This document shows positions 1 to 7,905 of a DNA stretch of 64,000 nt, one piece after another. Position 1 is the first letter of the stretch, and each line of letters starts with the position of its first letter. A program made the translations under genes and the position numbers. The stretch spans positions 1-64,000 of the forward strand of contig JBOHRN010000023.1 of NCBI GenBank assembly GCA_050732775.1, given 5' to 3'. The DNA comes from JBOHRN01 sp050732775. GTDB taxonomy: Bacteria; Gemmatimonadota; Gemmatimonadetes; Longimicrobiales; Longimicrobiaceae. Under the pieces are notes generated by a model that was given only the letters and a program-made list of their open reading frames with translations, was not told where the DNA came from and ran no database searches.

Positions 1-322
1 CGAGCGCGAAGTTGGCGGTGGCGGTGGCGCCGGCAGCCACCACTACTTCCTGGGTCACGGTGGTGTAGCCGATGCGCTGCACGCGGATCTCCTGTTCGCC
101 GGCCGACACCCCCTCGATCTGATACGAGCCGTCGGACGCGCTCAGGGTGCCCCGCTGAGAGCCGACCACCGAGACCTGGGCGCCCGAGATGGGCTCGCCC
201 GAGCCGGCGTCCGTGACGGCTCCCGCCACCACGCCTTCTTGCGCGGTCAACGGCACGGCCCCGAACAGCAGTAGCCCCGCGGTTACGGCCAGGCAGCTCC
301 AAATGTTACGTCGCGAGTTCAT
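1..322 (-). CDS. SusC/RagA-family TonB-dependent receptor, N-terminal fragment cut by the window edge
   Basis: About 107 codons are visible, read leftwards from an ATG at 322 that has a GGAGGAG ribosome-binding site directly before it. They encode a signal peptide (MNSRRN start, hydrophobic core, AQ cleavage region near residue 29) and most of a carboxypeptidase-regulatory-like beta-sandwich (VTDAGSGEPISGAQV, then GTLSASDGSY). That is the usual N-terminal domain of SusC outer-membrane receptors, which import oligomers with a SusD lipoprotein and TonB energy. Plug and barrel lie outside the window, so the family call rests on this domain and on the close match in layout to the complete receptor at 2864-6040. 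It has a long leader with its own promoter (610-638). A partner SusD would be expected beyond the left edge. Confidence 0.85.
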   Translation of the reverse strand, partial: MNSRRNIWSCLAVTAGLLLFGAVPLTAQEGVVAGAVTDAGSGEPISGAQVSVVGSQRGTLSASDGSYQIEGVSAGEQEIRVQRIGYTTVTQEVVVAAGATATANFAL

Positions 323-542
323 GAACTCCTCCAGGTGAACGAAGTGTAGCCGGGCGGTACCTCCGCCCGCTTCCCAGCCAACTTCTACCAGCCCAACTTT
401 TACTACGCCGGACAGCCATGCTCCACGGCTTCGCGGCATGAAACATGATAGTAATTTTCAGGTTACGGTGGAGTGCTGAAAACGGTGCGCTTCATTTCAT
501 TACCAGTTCGTGGCTCAGAGCAACCGCACCGCGCGAAAGCGT

Positions 543-569
543 CAAAATCAAAGGCGGGTGACGCCCGCC
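543..569 (-). terminator. Terminator-like hairpin inside the SusC leader (possible attenuator)
   Basis: On the minus strand a 6-bp perfect stem, GGCGGG with CCCGCC around the loop CGTCA, is followed at once by the T-rich run TTTGATTTT. It sits only about 35-60 nt downstream of the expected start of transcription from the promoter at 610-638, and more than 200 nt before the SusC start codon. A terminator there would stop most transcripts early unless regulated, or would release a short RNA. Structure is read directly; function is inferred. Confidence 0.5.
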
Positions 570-609
570 AGAGGGGTAAGCTCACGACGCCTTCCCTCTT
601 AACACTACT

Positions 610-638
610 CTTATAGTACCATCGTTCGAGCTTGTCAA
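610..638 (-). promoter_or_regulatory. Sigma70-like promoter for the first SusC gene
   Basis: The minus strand reads TTGACA (638-633), a 17-base spacer, then TATAAG (615-610). The -35 is perfect and the spacing is ideal. Transcription would start near 603, giving a leader of about 280 nt before the ATG at 322. It is one of the best promoter matches in the window. Confidence 0.75.
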
Positions 639-781
639 GGGCGTAACGGTTAGTCGGCCGCTTGGCAACCCTCCCGGCGCACCATAGCAGCAGCGGTGGC
701 GGCGCGCAAGGGGGGTACCCTCTTCACTACCTCTAACCAAGGTTGAACTCCGGCCGAACAGTAGAGCACCTCACACTAGAT

Positions 782-819
782 ATAACGGATCTGCCCTCGA
801 TTTTCTGACACGCGCGCGG
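782..819 (-). promoter_or_regulatory. 38-bp conserved element, copy 1 (ECF-promoter-like)
   Basis: This block matches 6257-6294 at 36 of 38 bases; both differences fall in the middle. On the minus strand it reads TGTCAG, 17 bases, CGTTAT, a layout like an extracytoplasmic-function sigma promoter (-35 TGTCA, -10 CGTT). It lies about 140 bp upstream of the sigma70-like promoter of a SusC gene, as copy 2 does. Weaker similarity continues up to the stop codon of the preceding gene. Conservation is seen directly; the promoter role is inferred. Confidence 0.55.
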
Positions 820-845
820 AAAAGCTCTGTGTTTACGGGCTTTTT

Positions 846-1232
846 TTACCGCTCCCGGGTCGAGACCAGGATCACGCCGTGGGTGTGCCCTGGCCCCCAG
901 CGGAAGTTGGCGGCGGCGGCGTTGAAAAAGCTGATCGAGCCCACGGCGTTGACGGGTATCTGGCGCAGCGAGGCCGGATCTCCCATGCGCGCGTTGTCGA
1001 AGTAGACCATGATGTCGCCTTCGTTCGCGAAGCTCTGGGAACCGCGCTTGCGCAGCCAGCGGGGCCGGAGCGTCTGCACCAGCTGGTAGGCGCTGGTCGC
1101 CGTGGAGGCCTCGATCTGCTCGCGGGTGATCTGCTCGTCTGCTCCGCGGCCGCTGGAGAGCCGGCCGTTAGTCGCACAACCGGTGGAGACCAGCAGGAGG
1201 GAGAGGGTAAGCAAGCCGGCCGCGGTCTTCAT
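846..1232 (-). CDS. Small lipoprotein with a TonB-plug-like C-terminal half
   Basis: A 128-residue protein with a lipoprotein signal peptide; the lipobox ends STGC, with Cys19 as the lipidation site. A strong AGGAGGTG site precedes the ATG. After a polar linker it has ITREQIEASTATSAYQLVQ, then a stretch about VYFDNARMGDP with NAVGSISFFNAAAANFRWG and a final GVILVSTR. This order resembles the plug of TonB-dependent receptors (a helix introducing a recommended pore entry, then a residue run ending in GvIlItT), but no barrel follows. It lies downstream of a SusC-SusD pair and upstream of another SusC, so a role at the outer membrane in the same uptake systems is plausible. No function can be assigned from sequence alone. 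Confidence 0.7.
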   Translation of the reverse strand: MKTAAGLLTLSLLLVSTGCATNGRLSSGRGADEQITREQIEASTATSAYQLVQTLRPRWLRKRGSQSFANEGDIMVYFDNARMGDPASLRQIPVNAVGSISFFNAAAANFRWGPGHTHGVILVSTRER

Positions 1233-1278
1233 GAGCCACCTCCTGGCAAAGCTGAAGAAAAAGTCCGCTCAAGAACCA

Positions 1279-1315
1279 AATCCGGGCCTCCGCGCGACCC
1301 GCGAAGACCCGGATT
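1279..1315 (-). terminator. Strong hairpin downstream of the SusD gene
   Basis: A 16-bp stem (1279-1294 with 1300-1315, two G-T wobbles) closes a 5-base loop and begins 23 bases after the SusD stop codon. On the minus strand it is followed by TGGTTCTT, a modest T-rich run. It probably ends or weakens transcription of the SusC-SusD operon before the small lipoprotein gene, or protects the 3' end of the message. Confidence 0.55.
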
Positions 1316-1337
1316 CTACTACGCTACCCGTCCACGC

Positions 1338-2840
1338 TTACTCCCGAGTGTCGTCCCACCAGACGTAACCGGTGAGATCCGCGCCGCCCTGACGGGCTAC
1401 CGCCGCCTCCATGTTTTCCCGATTCAAAGACTGCTCGGTCTGGGGGTAGGGGTAGCGGGTCGGAATCTGACCCAGGGTGTGATCGGGACCCGGGGTCTGG
1501 TGGGGGAAGTCGAGCCGCCGCCACTCGGACCACGCCTCCTGGCCGTTGCCGAAGAGGGCGATCCACTTTTGCACTCCGATGCTCTCGATGCCGTTGTACG
1601 CCACTCCCGGCTGAGCCAGGTAGGCGGCGATGTCGGCAGCGGTGATCGAGCAGGTGCCATCGACGTCGCCGGCCGCGCTGGTGGCGCCGGGCACCACGCA
1701 CTCGGCGCCGTCGTACATCTGCAGAGAGGCGGTGACGCCCTCCGTGTATAGAGTGGCGGCTGAGGCAGCGATCCAGCCCCGCTCGGCCGCCTCGGCCTGG
1801 AGGAAGAGGACTTCGGGGTAACCCATCAGCACCGCGGGCGCGTCGGCGAGCGAGAAGTACAACCCCAGCTTGGACTTCTCGTTGAACTGGAAGGGGTGGC
1901 CCGCCGCGTAGCCGTTCGGCATGCCGTCGTACACCAAACCGGTGGCGCGCACGTCTTCGGCCTCGAGGGGTCTGGCGAAGACCGGCAGGCGCGGGTCGTC
2001 GAGTTGCTTGAGGGTATCGACGATGGTGGCGCTGATGCGGTGATCGTCGCGGGTGCGGAAGTTGTCGAAGATGGGGTTGACGTTCGGCTGGCTGCTCAGA
2101 TAGTTGAGCACCGCGTTGTCGGCGTTACTGGTGAACACGCCGTCCGCGATGGCCGACTGGGCCGCGGCCGCGTTCTTAGAGCGCACCGCCAACCGCAGCC
2201 GGAGCGAGTTGGCGAACTTCCGCCATAGCTCCATGTTGCCGCCGTAAATCAGGTCTTCCTGCCCGAAGGGGCTGCTCCCCGCCGAGATCATGTCGGCGGC
2301 GGCTTTGAGGTTCGCGATCATGCCCGCGTAAACGGCCTCCTGGGGGTCGTAGACAGGAGTGTCGTTCTCCTCCTCACCCTCTTCCCCCATTCCCTGGAGA
2401 GCTTCCGAGTAGGGGATGTCTCCCCACAAGTCGGTGGCCGCGTGGAAGACCCACGCCCTGATGATCATGCCCACCGCGGTGACGTTGGCGTCGCCCGACG
2501 CCTGGCCTTTATCAACGATCGTCTGGGCGTCCTGGAGGTCGCCCGAAAAGTAAGCTTCCCAGCGGTTGATGACGGTCACCTCGCGGATCTGGCCGACGTC
2601 TTCCTCGGCGTACTGGATCTCGGCGTGGTGGCCGGCCCACACCCCGGTCATGTCCAGGTGCGGGTAACCGAGGATCAAGCTCACCGACGACTGGATCAAC
2701 TGGGGCAGTATGTACTGGGGCGTGACGTCGGTGGGCGCATTCGGGTTGTCGTTGATGTCGGTCGGCACGTCGCACGCACCCGCCCCCAGGACGAGCGCGA
2801 GGACGGCGGCGACCGCGGTTACTTTGTTCAGCTTTTTCAT
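1338..2840 (-). CDS. SusD/RagB-family nutrient-binding outer-membrane lipoprotein
   Basis: A 500-residue protein starting MKKLNK with a hydrophobic core and the lipobox LGAGAC, so Cys23 is expected to be lipidated. The mature start DVPTDINDNPNAPT and the C-terminal run IGVQKWIALFGNGQEAWSEWRRLDFP are typical of the SusD-like-2 branch. SusD proteins sit as lids on SusC barrels and bind the oligosaccharide or peptide ligand at the cell surface. The gene follows the SusC gene by 23 bp with a GGAGAAT ribosome-binding site, so the two are co-transcribed. The ligand cannot be told from sequence, and no glycoside hydrolase or peptidase gene lies next to the pair to hint at it. Confidence 0.93.
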   Translation of the reverse strand: MKKLNKVTAVAAVLALVLGAGACDVPTDINDNPNAPTDVTPQYILPQLIQSSVSLILGYPHLDMTGVWAGHHAEIQYAEEDVGQIREVTVINRWEAYFSGDLQDAQTIVDKGQASGDANVTAVGMIIRAWVFHAATDLWGDIPYSEALQGMGEEGEEENDTPVYDPQEAVYAGMIANLKAAADMISAGSSPFGQEDLIYGGNMELWRKFANSLRLRLAVRSKNAAAAQSAIADGVFTSNADNAVLNYLSSQPNVNPIFDNFRTRDDHRISATIVDTLKQLDDPRLPVFARPLEAEDVRATGLVYDGMPNGYAAGHPFQFNEKSKLGLYFSLADAPAVLMGYPEVLFLQAEAAERGWIAASAATLYTEGVTASLQMYDGAECVVPGATSAAGDVDGTCSITAADIAAYLAQPGVAYNGIESIGVQKWIALFGNGQEAWSEWRRLDFPHQTPGPDHTLGQIPTRYPYPQTEQSLNRENMEAAVARQGGADLTGYVWWDDTRE

Positions 2841-2863
2841 GGTTATTCTCCGTGGTCGCTTGG

Positions 2864-5800
2864 TTACGGCTGGATGGTGAAGTTGACGCCGAAGCTACGG
2901 GGCGTGGGTAGCTGCCCGAACTCGAAGCCCTGCACGTTGCTCGCGTCGAAGGCGCTCTCCGGGTCTATGTGCGGGATGTTGTCCCACAGGAAGAGGTTCC
3001 GGCCCACCAGCGCCACGGTCATGCGCGAGAAGGGCAGCCGCGCCATCCACGAATCCGGCAGCGAATAGGCCAGCCGGGCTTCGCGCATTTTGACGTAGCT
3101 GGCGTCGTAGATGTTGGCCTCTTTGATGAGGTAACCCAGGTAGACCTTGAAGGACTCGGGGCAGGCGGCTACGTCGTTGGGGGTGCCGTCTTGCTTGACG
3201 CCCGGGAATACGCGGCCGGGGTCGCAGGGACCGTCCTCGCGGCCCTCCAGGGTCTCTTCCAGTACGCCGGTATACTTCCCGAACATGTTGGTGACCGAGA
3301 AGATTTCACCCCCCTGCCGGACGTCGAAGAGCATGCTGAAGTCGAGCCCCTGGTAGCTGAGTTGGTTCCTCAAACCGCCCACCCAGTCGGGTGCGTAGTT
3401 GCCCAGGATAACGATGTTATTGGGGTTGTAAAGCGGGATGCCGTTGGCGCCGACGACGATGTTGCCCTTATCCCCGAAGGGGTGATCTTCGCTGACGTCG
3501 TCGCGCACGAAGCCGATGCCGCGCAGGGTGCCGTACGGCTCGCCGACGCGGGCCTCGTTGGTCACCCCCCAGTAAGTCCCGCTACCCCCGGCGAGGATGA
3601 CGGTCTCGAGGTCTCCGTACAACTCCTCCACCAGGTTATCGTTGCGCGAGTAGTTGGCGGTGAGCTCCCAGCGGAGTCCGTTGTCGAGCTCGAGCGGGAC
3701 CACGCTCAGGAGCGCCTCCCACCCCTTGTTGCTGACCGCACCGGCGTTGAGTACCCGCTCGGTGAAGCCACTGGCCGCGGAAATCGAGGTGCTCAGGATC
3801 TGGTTGCGGGTGATGGCGTCGTAGTAGGTGAGCTCGAAGGCCGCCCGGTCGTTGAAGAGGGAAAGGTCGGTACCCAGCTCCCACGACTCGGTCTCTTCGG
3901 GCTTCAGGTTTGCGTTGGGAATCACGTTGGGCACCGAAAAACCAGGGATGCCGGACCAGGGGGTGCCCCTGCTGTACACGGAGGCGAGCTGGTAGGGGTC
4001 GGCGTCGTTACCCACCCGCGCCCAACTCGCGCGCAGCTTGCCGAACGAGAGCGGGCCAAAGTCCACCGGTAGGGCGTCGGTGAAGACGAAGCTCCCCGAC
4101 ACCGACGGGTAAAAGTACGAGTTGTTACCCTCAGGGAGCGTCGACGACCAGTCGTTACGGCCGGTGACGTCCACGAACAGGTAGTCGCGGAAACCCAGCC
4201 GGCCCGCGCCATACAAACTGTTGACCCGCTTCTCCTCGAGGTAGTCGTTGGTGACCGGGGTAACCGCGGCGTTGTCGACGGTGTAGATCCCGGGCGCGCT
4301 GAGTTGCCCTACCGAAGTGCCGGTGAACTCGTATTCGTTGGAGCGCCGGTTGGCCCCACCCGTGAGCTCGAGCGAAAGAGCCGGGGTTAGCTCGCGGTTG
4401 GCGGTGACCAGGAGCTCGCTGTTGGTCTCATTGCGGTAACTCTGCTCTTCGGCAAACGCCCCCTCGGGAAAGTCGATGAAGCCGACCGCGTAAGTCCGCT
4501 TGCGGTCGTCCCGGTACCAGTCGGCTCCGGAGCGCAGCGTGGCCGAAAGCCAGGGAGTGAAGCGGTAGTTGAGGGAGAGGTTGCCGATGATCCGGTTTCT
4601 ATCGTCCCAGTTCTGATTCTCGAAGGAGATCCAGTACGGGTTGGCGTGGTAGTTGTAGTTCCAGTTGTAGGCAGTGCCGCCGAAGCCGGTGGGGGTGTCT
4701 TCTAGCTTGTAGTCGCGCAGCAGGTTGGTATCGACCGAGCGCCCGAACCAGACGTACTGGAGCATGGGGTTGCTCCCGTTGTAGCCGGTACCGGTGCGGT
4801 TGTCGCCGCCGGAGGTGATGTAATTTACCGAGGCGTCGGCGCGGAGGCGGTCGCTGAAGTTTGCCCCCCCGCTGAGCGCCACCGTGGTGCGGTCGGTCTG
4901 CTGGCCGGGGTACATGGCGTTCTGGCTCAGGTCAGATACCGAGAGCCGGACGTTGGCACTTTCGCCACCGGTAGCGAAAGACAAGTTGTTGGTGACGGTG
5001 TTGCCGGTCTCGAAAAAGCCGGAGACGTTGTCCGGATAGCAAACGAAGGGGGCGGGCTCGCCGCCGCTAAAGAACTGGGTGATGGGCCGGCCATCGCAGG
5101 CGGGCCCCCAGCTCTCGTCGGTGCCGTCGTTGGTTCCGCTGCCGGTTCCGTCCACGAATTCGAACTCGCCGCCGGAACCCTGGCCGTACTGATTCTGATA
5201 AGAGGGGAGCTTGAGCGGGGTCTCCCAGCTCACGGTGGAGTTGAAGGTGATGCGGGGCTCGCTGAGTCCTCGCCCCGACTTGGTGGTGATGATGATCGCC
5301 CCGTTGGCGGCCCGCGACCCGTACAGGGCGGCCGCGTTGGGACCCTTGAGCACGGTGATCGACTCCACGTCGTTGGAGTTGACGTCCTGGGTGGCGTTGC
5401 CGTAATCGACCCCCCCGTAGCCCCGGTTGCGGGGAGCCGAGTTGTCGATGGGAACGCCGTCTACCACGAACAGGGGCTGGTTGTTGCCCGCTATGGAGCT
5501 GGCTCCGCGGATCACGATACGGGCCGAGCCACCTTGCGGCCCGCCGCTGATCACGTTGACGCCCGAGATCCGGCCGGAGAGGGCGCTGACGATGTTTGGC
5601 TCTTGGACCTCGGCGATCTCGTCACCCGCGAGATCCTGGGCCGCGTAACCGAGAGCTCTTTTTTGGCGTGTCTCGCCCAAGGCGGTGACGATCAACCCCT
5701 CGAGCTCGATGGCGGCCTGGGCCAGAGCAAAAGATACGGTGGCGGTTTGTCCGGCGGTCACGGTCACGCTCCGTTCCGCGGCGCCGTAACCGATTAGCTG

Positions 5801-6040
5801 CGCGCCCACCACCCGCTCGCCAGCGGGAACGTTTTGGATAGAAAAAGCCCCCTCGCTGTTGGAGAGGGTTCCCAGTTGGGTACCCTCGATGGTGATCTGG
5901 GCTCCGGCAATGGGGTCGCCGGTTGCGGAGTTGGTCACGGTGCCCTCTACCGCGCCTTCTTGCGCGCCAAGGGGGGCGACCGCGAACAGGAGCGCGGCGA
6001 CACCCGCCAACGCCGCGTTACGCCGGAATGACCACTTCAT
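2864..6040 (-). CDS. SusC/RagA-family TonB-dependent outer-membrane receptor
   Basis: A 1058-residue receptor. The chosen ATG at 6040 has a CAGGAGGAGTAAT site just upstream and starts a proper signal peptide (MKWSFRRNAAL to AQEG); a longer open frame to 6301 is rejected because it lacks one. Residues ~25-110 form the carboxypeptidase-regulatory-like domain, ~120-230 the plug (IRGASSIAGNNQPLFVVDGVPI, then LKGPNAAALYGSRAANGAIIITTK), and the rest a beta-barrel ending in FGVNFTIQP with a C-terminal aromatic, as outer-membrane insertion requires. It imports a ligand into the periplasm with the SusD protein encoded 23 bp downstream. Upstream lie a sigma70-like promoter, a 14-bp tandem repeat and the 38-bp element shared with the first SusC gene. 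Confidence 0.95.
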   Translation of the reverse strand: MKWSFRRNAALAGVAALLFAVAPLGAQEGAVEGTVTNSATGDPIAGAQITIEGTQLGTLSNSEGAFSIQNVPAGERVVGAQLIGYGAAERSVTVTAGQTATVSFALAQAAIELEGLIVTALGETRQKRALGYAAQDLAGDEIAEVQEPNIVSALSGRISGVNVISGGPQGGSARIVIRGASSIAGNNQPLFVVDGVPIDNSAPRNRGYGGVDYGNATQDVNSNDVESITVLKGPNAAALYGSRAANGAIIITTKSGRGLSEPRITFNSTVSWETPLKLPSYQNQYGQGSGGEFEFVDGTGSGTNDGTDESWGPACDGRPITQFFSGGEPAPFVCYPDNVSGFFETGNTVTNNLSFATGGESANVRLSVSDLSQNAMYPGQQTDRTTVALSGGANFSDRLRADASVNYITSGGDNRTGTGYNGSNPMLQYVWFGRSVDTNLLRDYKLEDTPTGFGGTAYNWNYNYHANPYWISFENQNWDDRNRIIGNLSLNYRFTPWLSATLRSGADWYRDDRKRTYAVGFIDFPEGAFAEEQSYRNETNSELLVTANRELTPALSLELTGGANRRSNEYEFTGTSVGQLSAPGIYTVDNAAVTPVTNDYLEEKRVNSLYGAGRLGFRDYLFVDVTGRNDWSSTLPEGNNSYFYPSVSGSFVFTDALPVDFGPLSFGKLRASWARVGNDADPYQLASVYSRGTPWSGIPGFSVPNVIPNANLKPEETESWELGTDLSLFNDRAAFELTYYDAITRNQILSTSISAASGFTERVLNAGAVSNKGWEALLSVVPLELDNGLRWELTANYSRNDNLVEELYGDLETVILAGGSGTYWGVTNEARVGEPYGTLRGIGFVRDDVSEDHPFGDKGNIVVGANGIPLYNPNNIVILGNYAPDWVGGLRNQLSYQGLDFSMLFDVRQGGEIFSVTNMFGKYTGVLEETLEGREDGPCDPGRVFPGVKQDGTPNDVAACPESFKVYLGYLIKEANIYDASYVKMREARLAYSLPDSWMARLPFSRMTVALVGRNLFLWDNIPHIDPESAFDASNVQGFEFGQLPTPRSFGVNFTIQP

Positions 6041-6094
6041 ATTACTCCTCCTGATGAACGTTGAAACCACCCTCCCGGCCACCGCCGGAAGGCC

Positions 6095-6123
6095 ACTATA
6101 ACACGACCTGCTGAGGAGCGCAA
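6095..6123 (-). promoter_or_regulatory. Sigma70-like promoter for the SusC-SusD operon
   Basis: The minus strand reads TTGCGC (6123-6118), 17 bases, TATAGT (6100-6095). Start of transcription would be near 6088, giving a 48-nt leader that holds the GGAGGAG ribosome-binding site. Confidence 0.6.
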
Positions 6124-6146
6124 ACCCCCGTGACAGATCAGCGACA

Positions 6147-6174
6147 CTTTGCCGGAACAGCTTTGCCGGAACAG
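6147..6174. repeat. Perfect 14-bp tandem direct repeat upstream of the SusC promoter
   Basis: CTTTGCCGGAACAG occurs twice with no gap (6147-6160 and 6161-6174). It lies about 25 bp upstream of the -35 hexamer at 6118-6123 and between the two promoter-like elements. A direct repeat in this position is a candidate activator-binding site. Confidence 0.7.
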
Positions 6175-6256
6175 CACGGTATACTTTGTCTCCGGCCAGC
6201 GCAACCCCTCTGCGGGAACTTGTCGCCGAGAGCGTGGATTGGTAGTCCTTATATAC

Positions 6257-6294
6257 ATAACGGATCGGCCCCCGATTTTCTGACACGCGCGCGG
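6257..6294 (-). promoter_or_regulatory. 38-bp conserved element, copy 2 (ECF-promoter-like)
   Basis: Second copy of the block at 782-819 (36/38 identical). TGTCAG (6285-6280) and CGTTAT (6262-6257) on the minus strand are separated by 17 bases; both hexamers are fully conserved between copies while spacer bases vary. It lies 20 bp after the trpE stop codon and 134 bp upstream of the sigma70-like -35 of the SusC gene. Confidence 0.55.
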
Positions 6295-6314
6295 CAAACA
6301 TTTGTCTTTGTGGG

Positions 6315-7820
6315 CTAGCTCGATCCCTCCGCCATCTCTACGGCGCGCAGCAGCGCCCGCGCCTTGTCGAGGGTCTCCTGGTACTCGCGGGCGGGGTCGG
6401 AGTCGGCCACGATCCCGGCCCCGGCCTGGACGTATGCCACGCCCCCCCGGGCCACCAGGGTGCGGATGGCGATGGCGGTATCCAGAGACCGGCCCCCGAA
6501 CGACAGGTAGCCCACGGCGCCCGCGTACGGCCCGCGCCGGACCGGCTCCAGCTCGTCGATGATCTCCATGGCGCGCAGCTTGGGCGCGCCGGTCACGGTG
6601 CCGGCGGGAAAGCCCGCCCGCAGGGCGTCGAGTGCGGCTAGGCCCGGCTCCAGCTCACCTTCCACGGTGGAGACCAGGTGCATGACGTGCGAGTACTTCT
6701 CCACTCGCATGCGCTCGCTGACCCGGACCGAACCGTAACGAGCCACCTGGCCCACGTCGTTCCTGCCCAAGTCCAGCAGCATGAGGTGCTCGGCGCGCTC
6801 TTTGGGGTCGGCGACGAGGTCGCGGGCGAGCTCGGCGTCCTCGGCTGCGCTGGCGCCGCGCGGCCTGGTGCCCGCGATCGGCCGTACGCTGACCCGCGCC
6901 CCCTCCACCCGCACCAGCGCTTCTGGCGAGGAGCCCACCAGCCGCACGCCGTCCAACTCCAGGTAGAAGAGGTAGGGGGATGGGTTGAGCGCCCGGAGCG
7001 CCCGGTAGACGGAAAACGGATCCGCTCTCAAGGGCACGCTGAGCCGTTGGGAGAGGACCGCCTGGAAGACGTCTCCCGCCACGATATACTCCTGAATACG
7101 CCCGACCGCCAGTTCAAAGCTCTCGCGCGTGAAGGTGCTCTGGAACTCGAGCTCTGCGCCCGCGCCGCTAGCGGCGGGTAGGGAGAGGGGTGCGGGTGGA
7201 GCGGCTTTTCTCAAGCGCCGCACCACGGCCTCGATACGCTCTCCGGCGTGCCGGTAGTCACGCCGGAGAGCAGCGCGGTCCTGGCCGCTGGTCTCCACCG
7301 GGGCTATCACCCGCGCCTTGCCGAAGAGGTTGTCTATGGCGACCACCACACCGGTCTTGATGAAGAGGGCGTCGGGCAAGTCGGTGTCTCGCGGCGGGGG
7401 GTTGGGCAAGCTCTCGAGGTGGCGCACGGCGTCGTACGCCAGGTAGCCTACGGTCCCCCCCCAGAACCTGGGCATGCCGGGGACCTGGGCGGGGGGCGCC
7501 CGGCCGATCCACCCCTCCAGGTCGGCCAAGGGGTCGGCGCTCTCGCGCCCATCCCCCCACCCCTTTCCGGGCGACCAACGGCTCACCCGGCCGGCGACCA
7601 GCTTCCACGCGGCCTCCGGCTCGGTGCCCAGAAAGGTGTAGCGCGCCCACCGCTCGCCACCCTCGACCGATTCCAGCAGGAAACCGAAGGGGGGGCGGGC
7701 AACCTTGTAGTACGCCGACAGCGCGCTCTCGGTGTCGAAGAGGAGTTCCCGCCAGACCGGCGCCGGGGAGCCAGAGCGGGCGTGCCGCTCGAAGTCGGCG
7801 AAAGACGGCTGGAGGGACAC
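6315..7820 (-). CDS. trpE: Anthranilate synthase component I
   Basis: A 501-residue chorismate-using enzyme; component I makes anthranilate from chorismate with ammonia delivered by the TrpG subunit, the first step of tryptophan synthesis. Signatures are LLES at 48-51 (tryptophan feedback site), SSPEALVRVEG, PIAGTRPRG, GTVTGAPKLRAMEIIDELEP and the C-terminal GAGIVADSDPAREYQET. The complete N-domain with LLES favours TrpE over PabB. The start is a GTG at 7820 without a clear ribosome-binding site. No trpG or other trp gene is adjacent, so the pathway is scattered here. The gene is divergent from the DUF2723 gene, with 85 bp between them. Confidence 0.92.
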   Translation of the reverse strand: MSLQPSFADFERHARSGSPAPVWRELLFDTESALSAYYKVARPPFGFLLESVEGGERWARYTFLGTEPEAAWKLVAGRVSRWSPGKGWGDGRESADPLADLEGWIGRAPPAQVPGMPRFWGGTVGYLAYDAVRHLESLPNPPPRDTDLPDALFIKTGVVVAIDNLFGKARVIAPVETSGQDRAALRRDYRHAGERIEAVVRRLRKAAPPAPLSLPAASGAGAELEFQSTFTRESFELAVGRIQEYIVAGDVFQAVLSQRLSVPLRADPFSVYRALRALNPSPYLFYLELDGVRLVGSSPEALVRVEGARVSVRPIAGTRPRGASAAEDAELARDLVADPKERAEHLMLLDLGRNDVGQVARYGSVRVSERMRVEKYSHVMHLVSTVEGELEPGLAALDALRAGFPAGTVTGAPKLRAMEIIDELEPVRRGPYAGAVGYLSFGGRSLDTAIAIRTLVARGGVAYVQAGAGIVADSDPAREYQETLDKARALLRAVEMAEGSS

Positions 7821-7905
7821 TGGCTTGGTGGCTGGCGGCTGGCACGCGCGGTTCGAGCGTGGTAGCTTGGCGCGTCACCGACCAATCCGCAAATCGACCG
7901 TGGGG

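Larger units (their letters stand above)
323..845 (-). other. Long intergenic leader upstream of the first SusC gene
   Basis: This 523-bp stretch holds no convincing full gene. Read on the minus strand it contains, in order, a 38-bp element shared with the other SusC gene (782-819), a sigma70-like promoter (610-638), a terminator-like hairpin (543-569), and an AT-richer segment with a possible 46-codon upstream ORF (446 down to 306) that overlaps the SusC start in another frame. An imperfect ~15-bp repeat (GTAAAAGTTGGGCTG and GTAGAAGTTGGCTGG on the minus strand) lies at about 370-405. The region looks regulatory. Confidence 0.6.

Noticed and set aside
6041..6301. N-terminal extension of the SusC receptor to a start at 6301
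   Set aside because: It would bury the signal peptide at MKWSFRR behind 87 residues and run through the promoter, the tandem repeat and the 38-bp element. The ATG at 6040 has an ideal ribosome-binding site.
7828..7843. GGTGGCTGGCGGCTGGC run, also seen as its complement at 20347-20360
   Set aside because: Only 14 bp shared, low complexity, and one copy lies inside the actE coding sequence; not enough for a repeat family.
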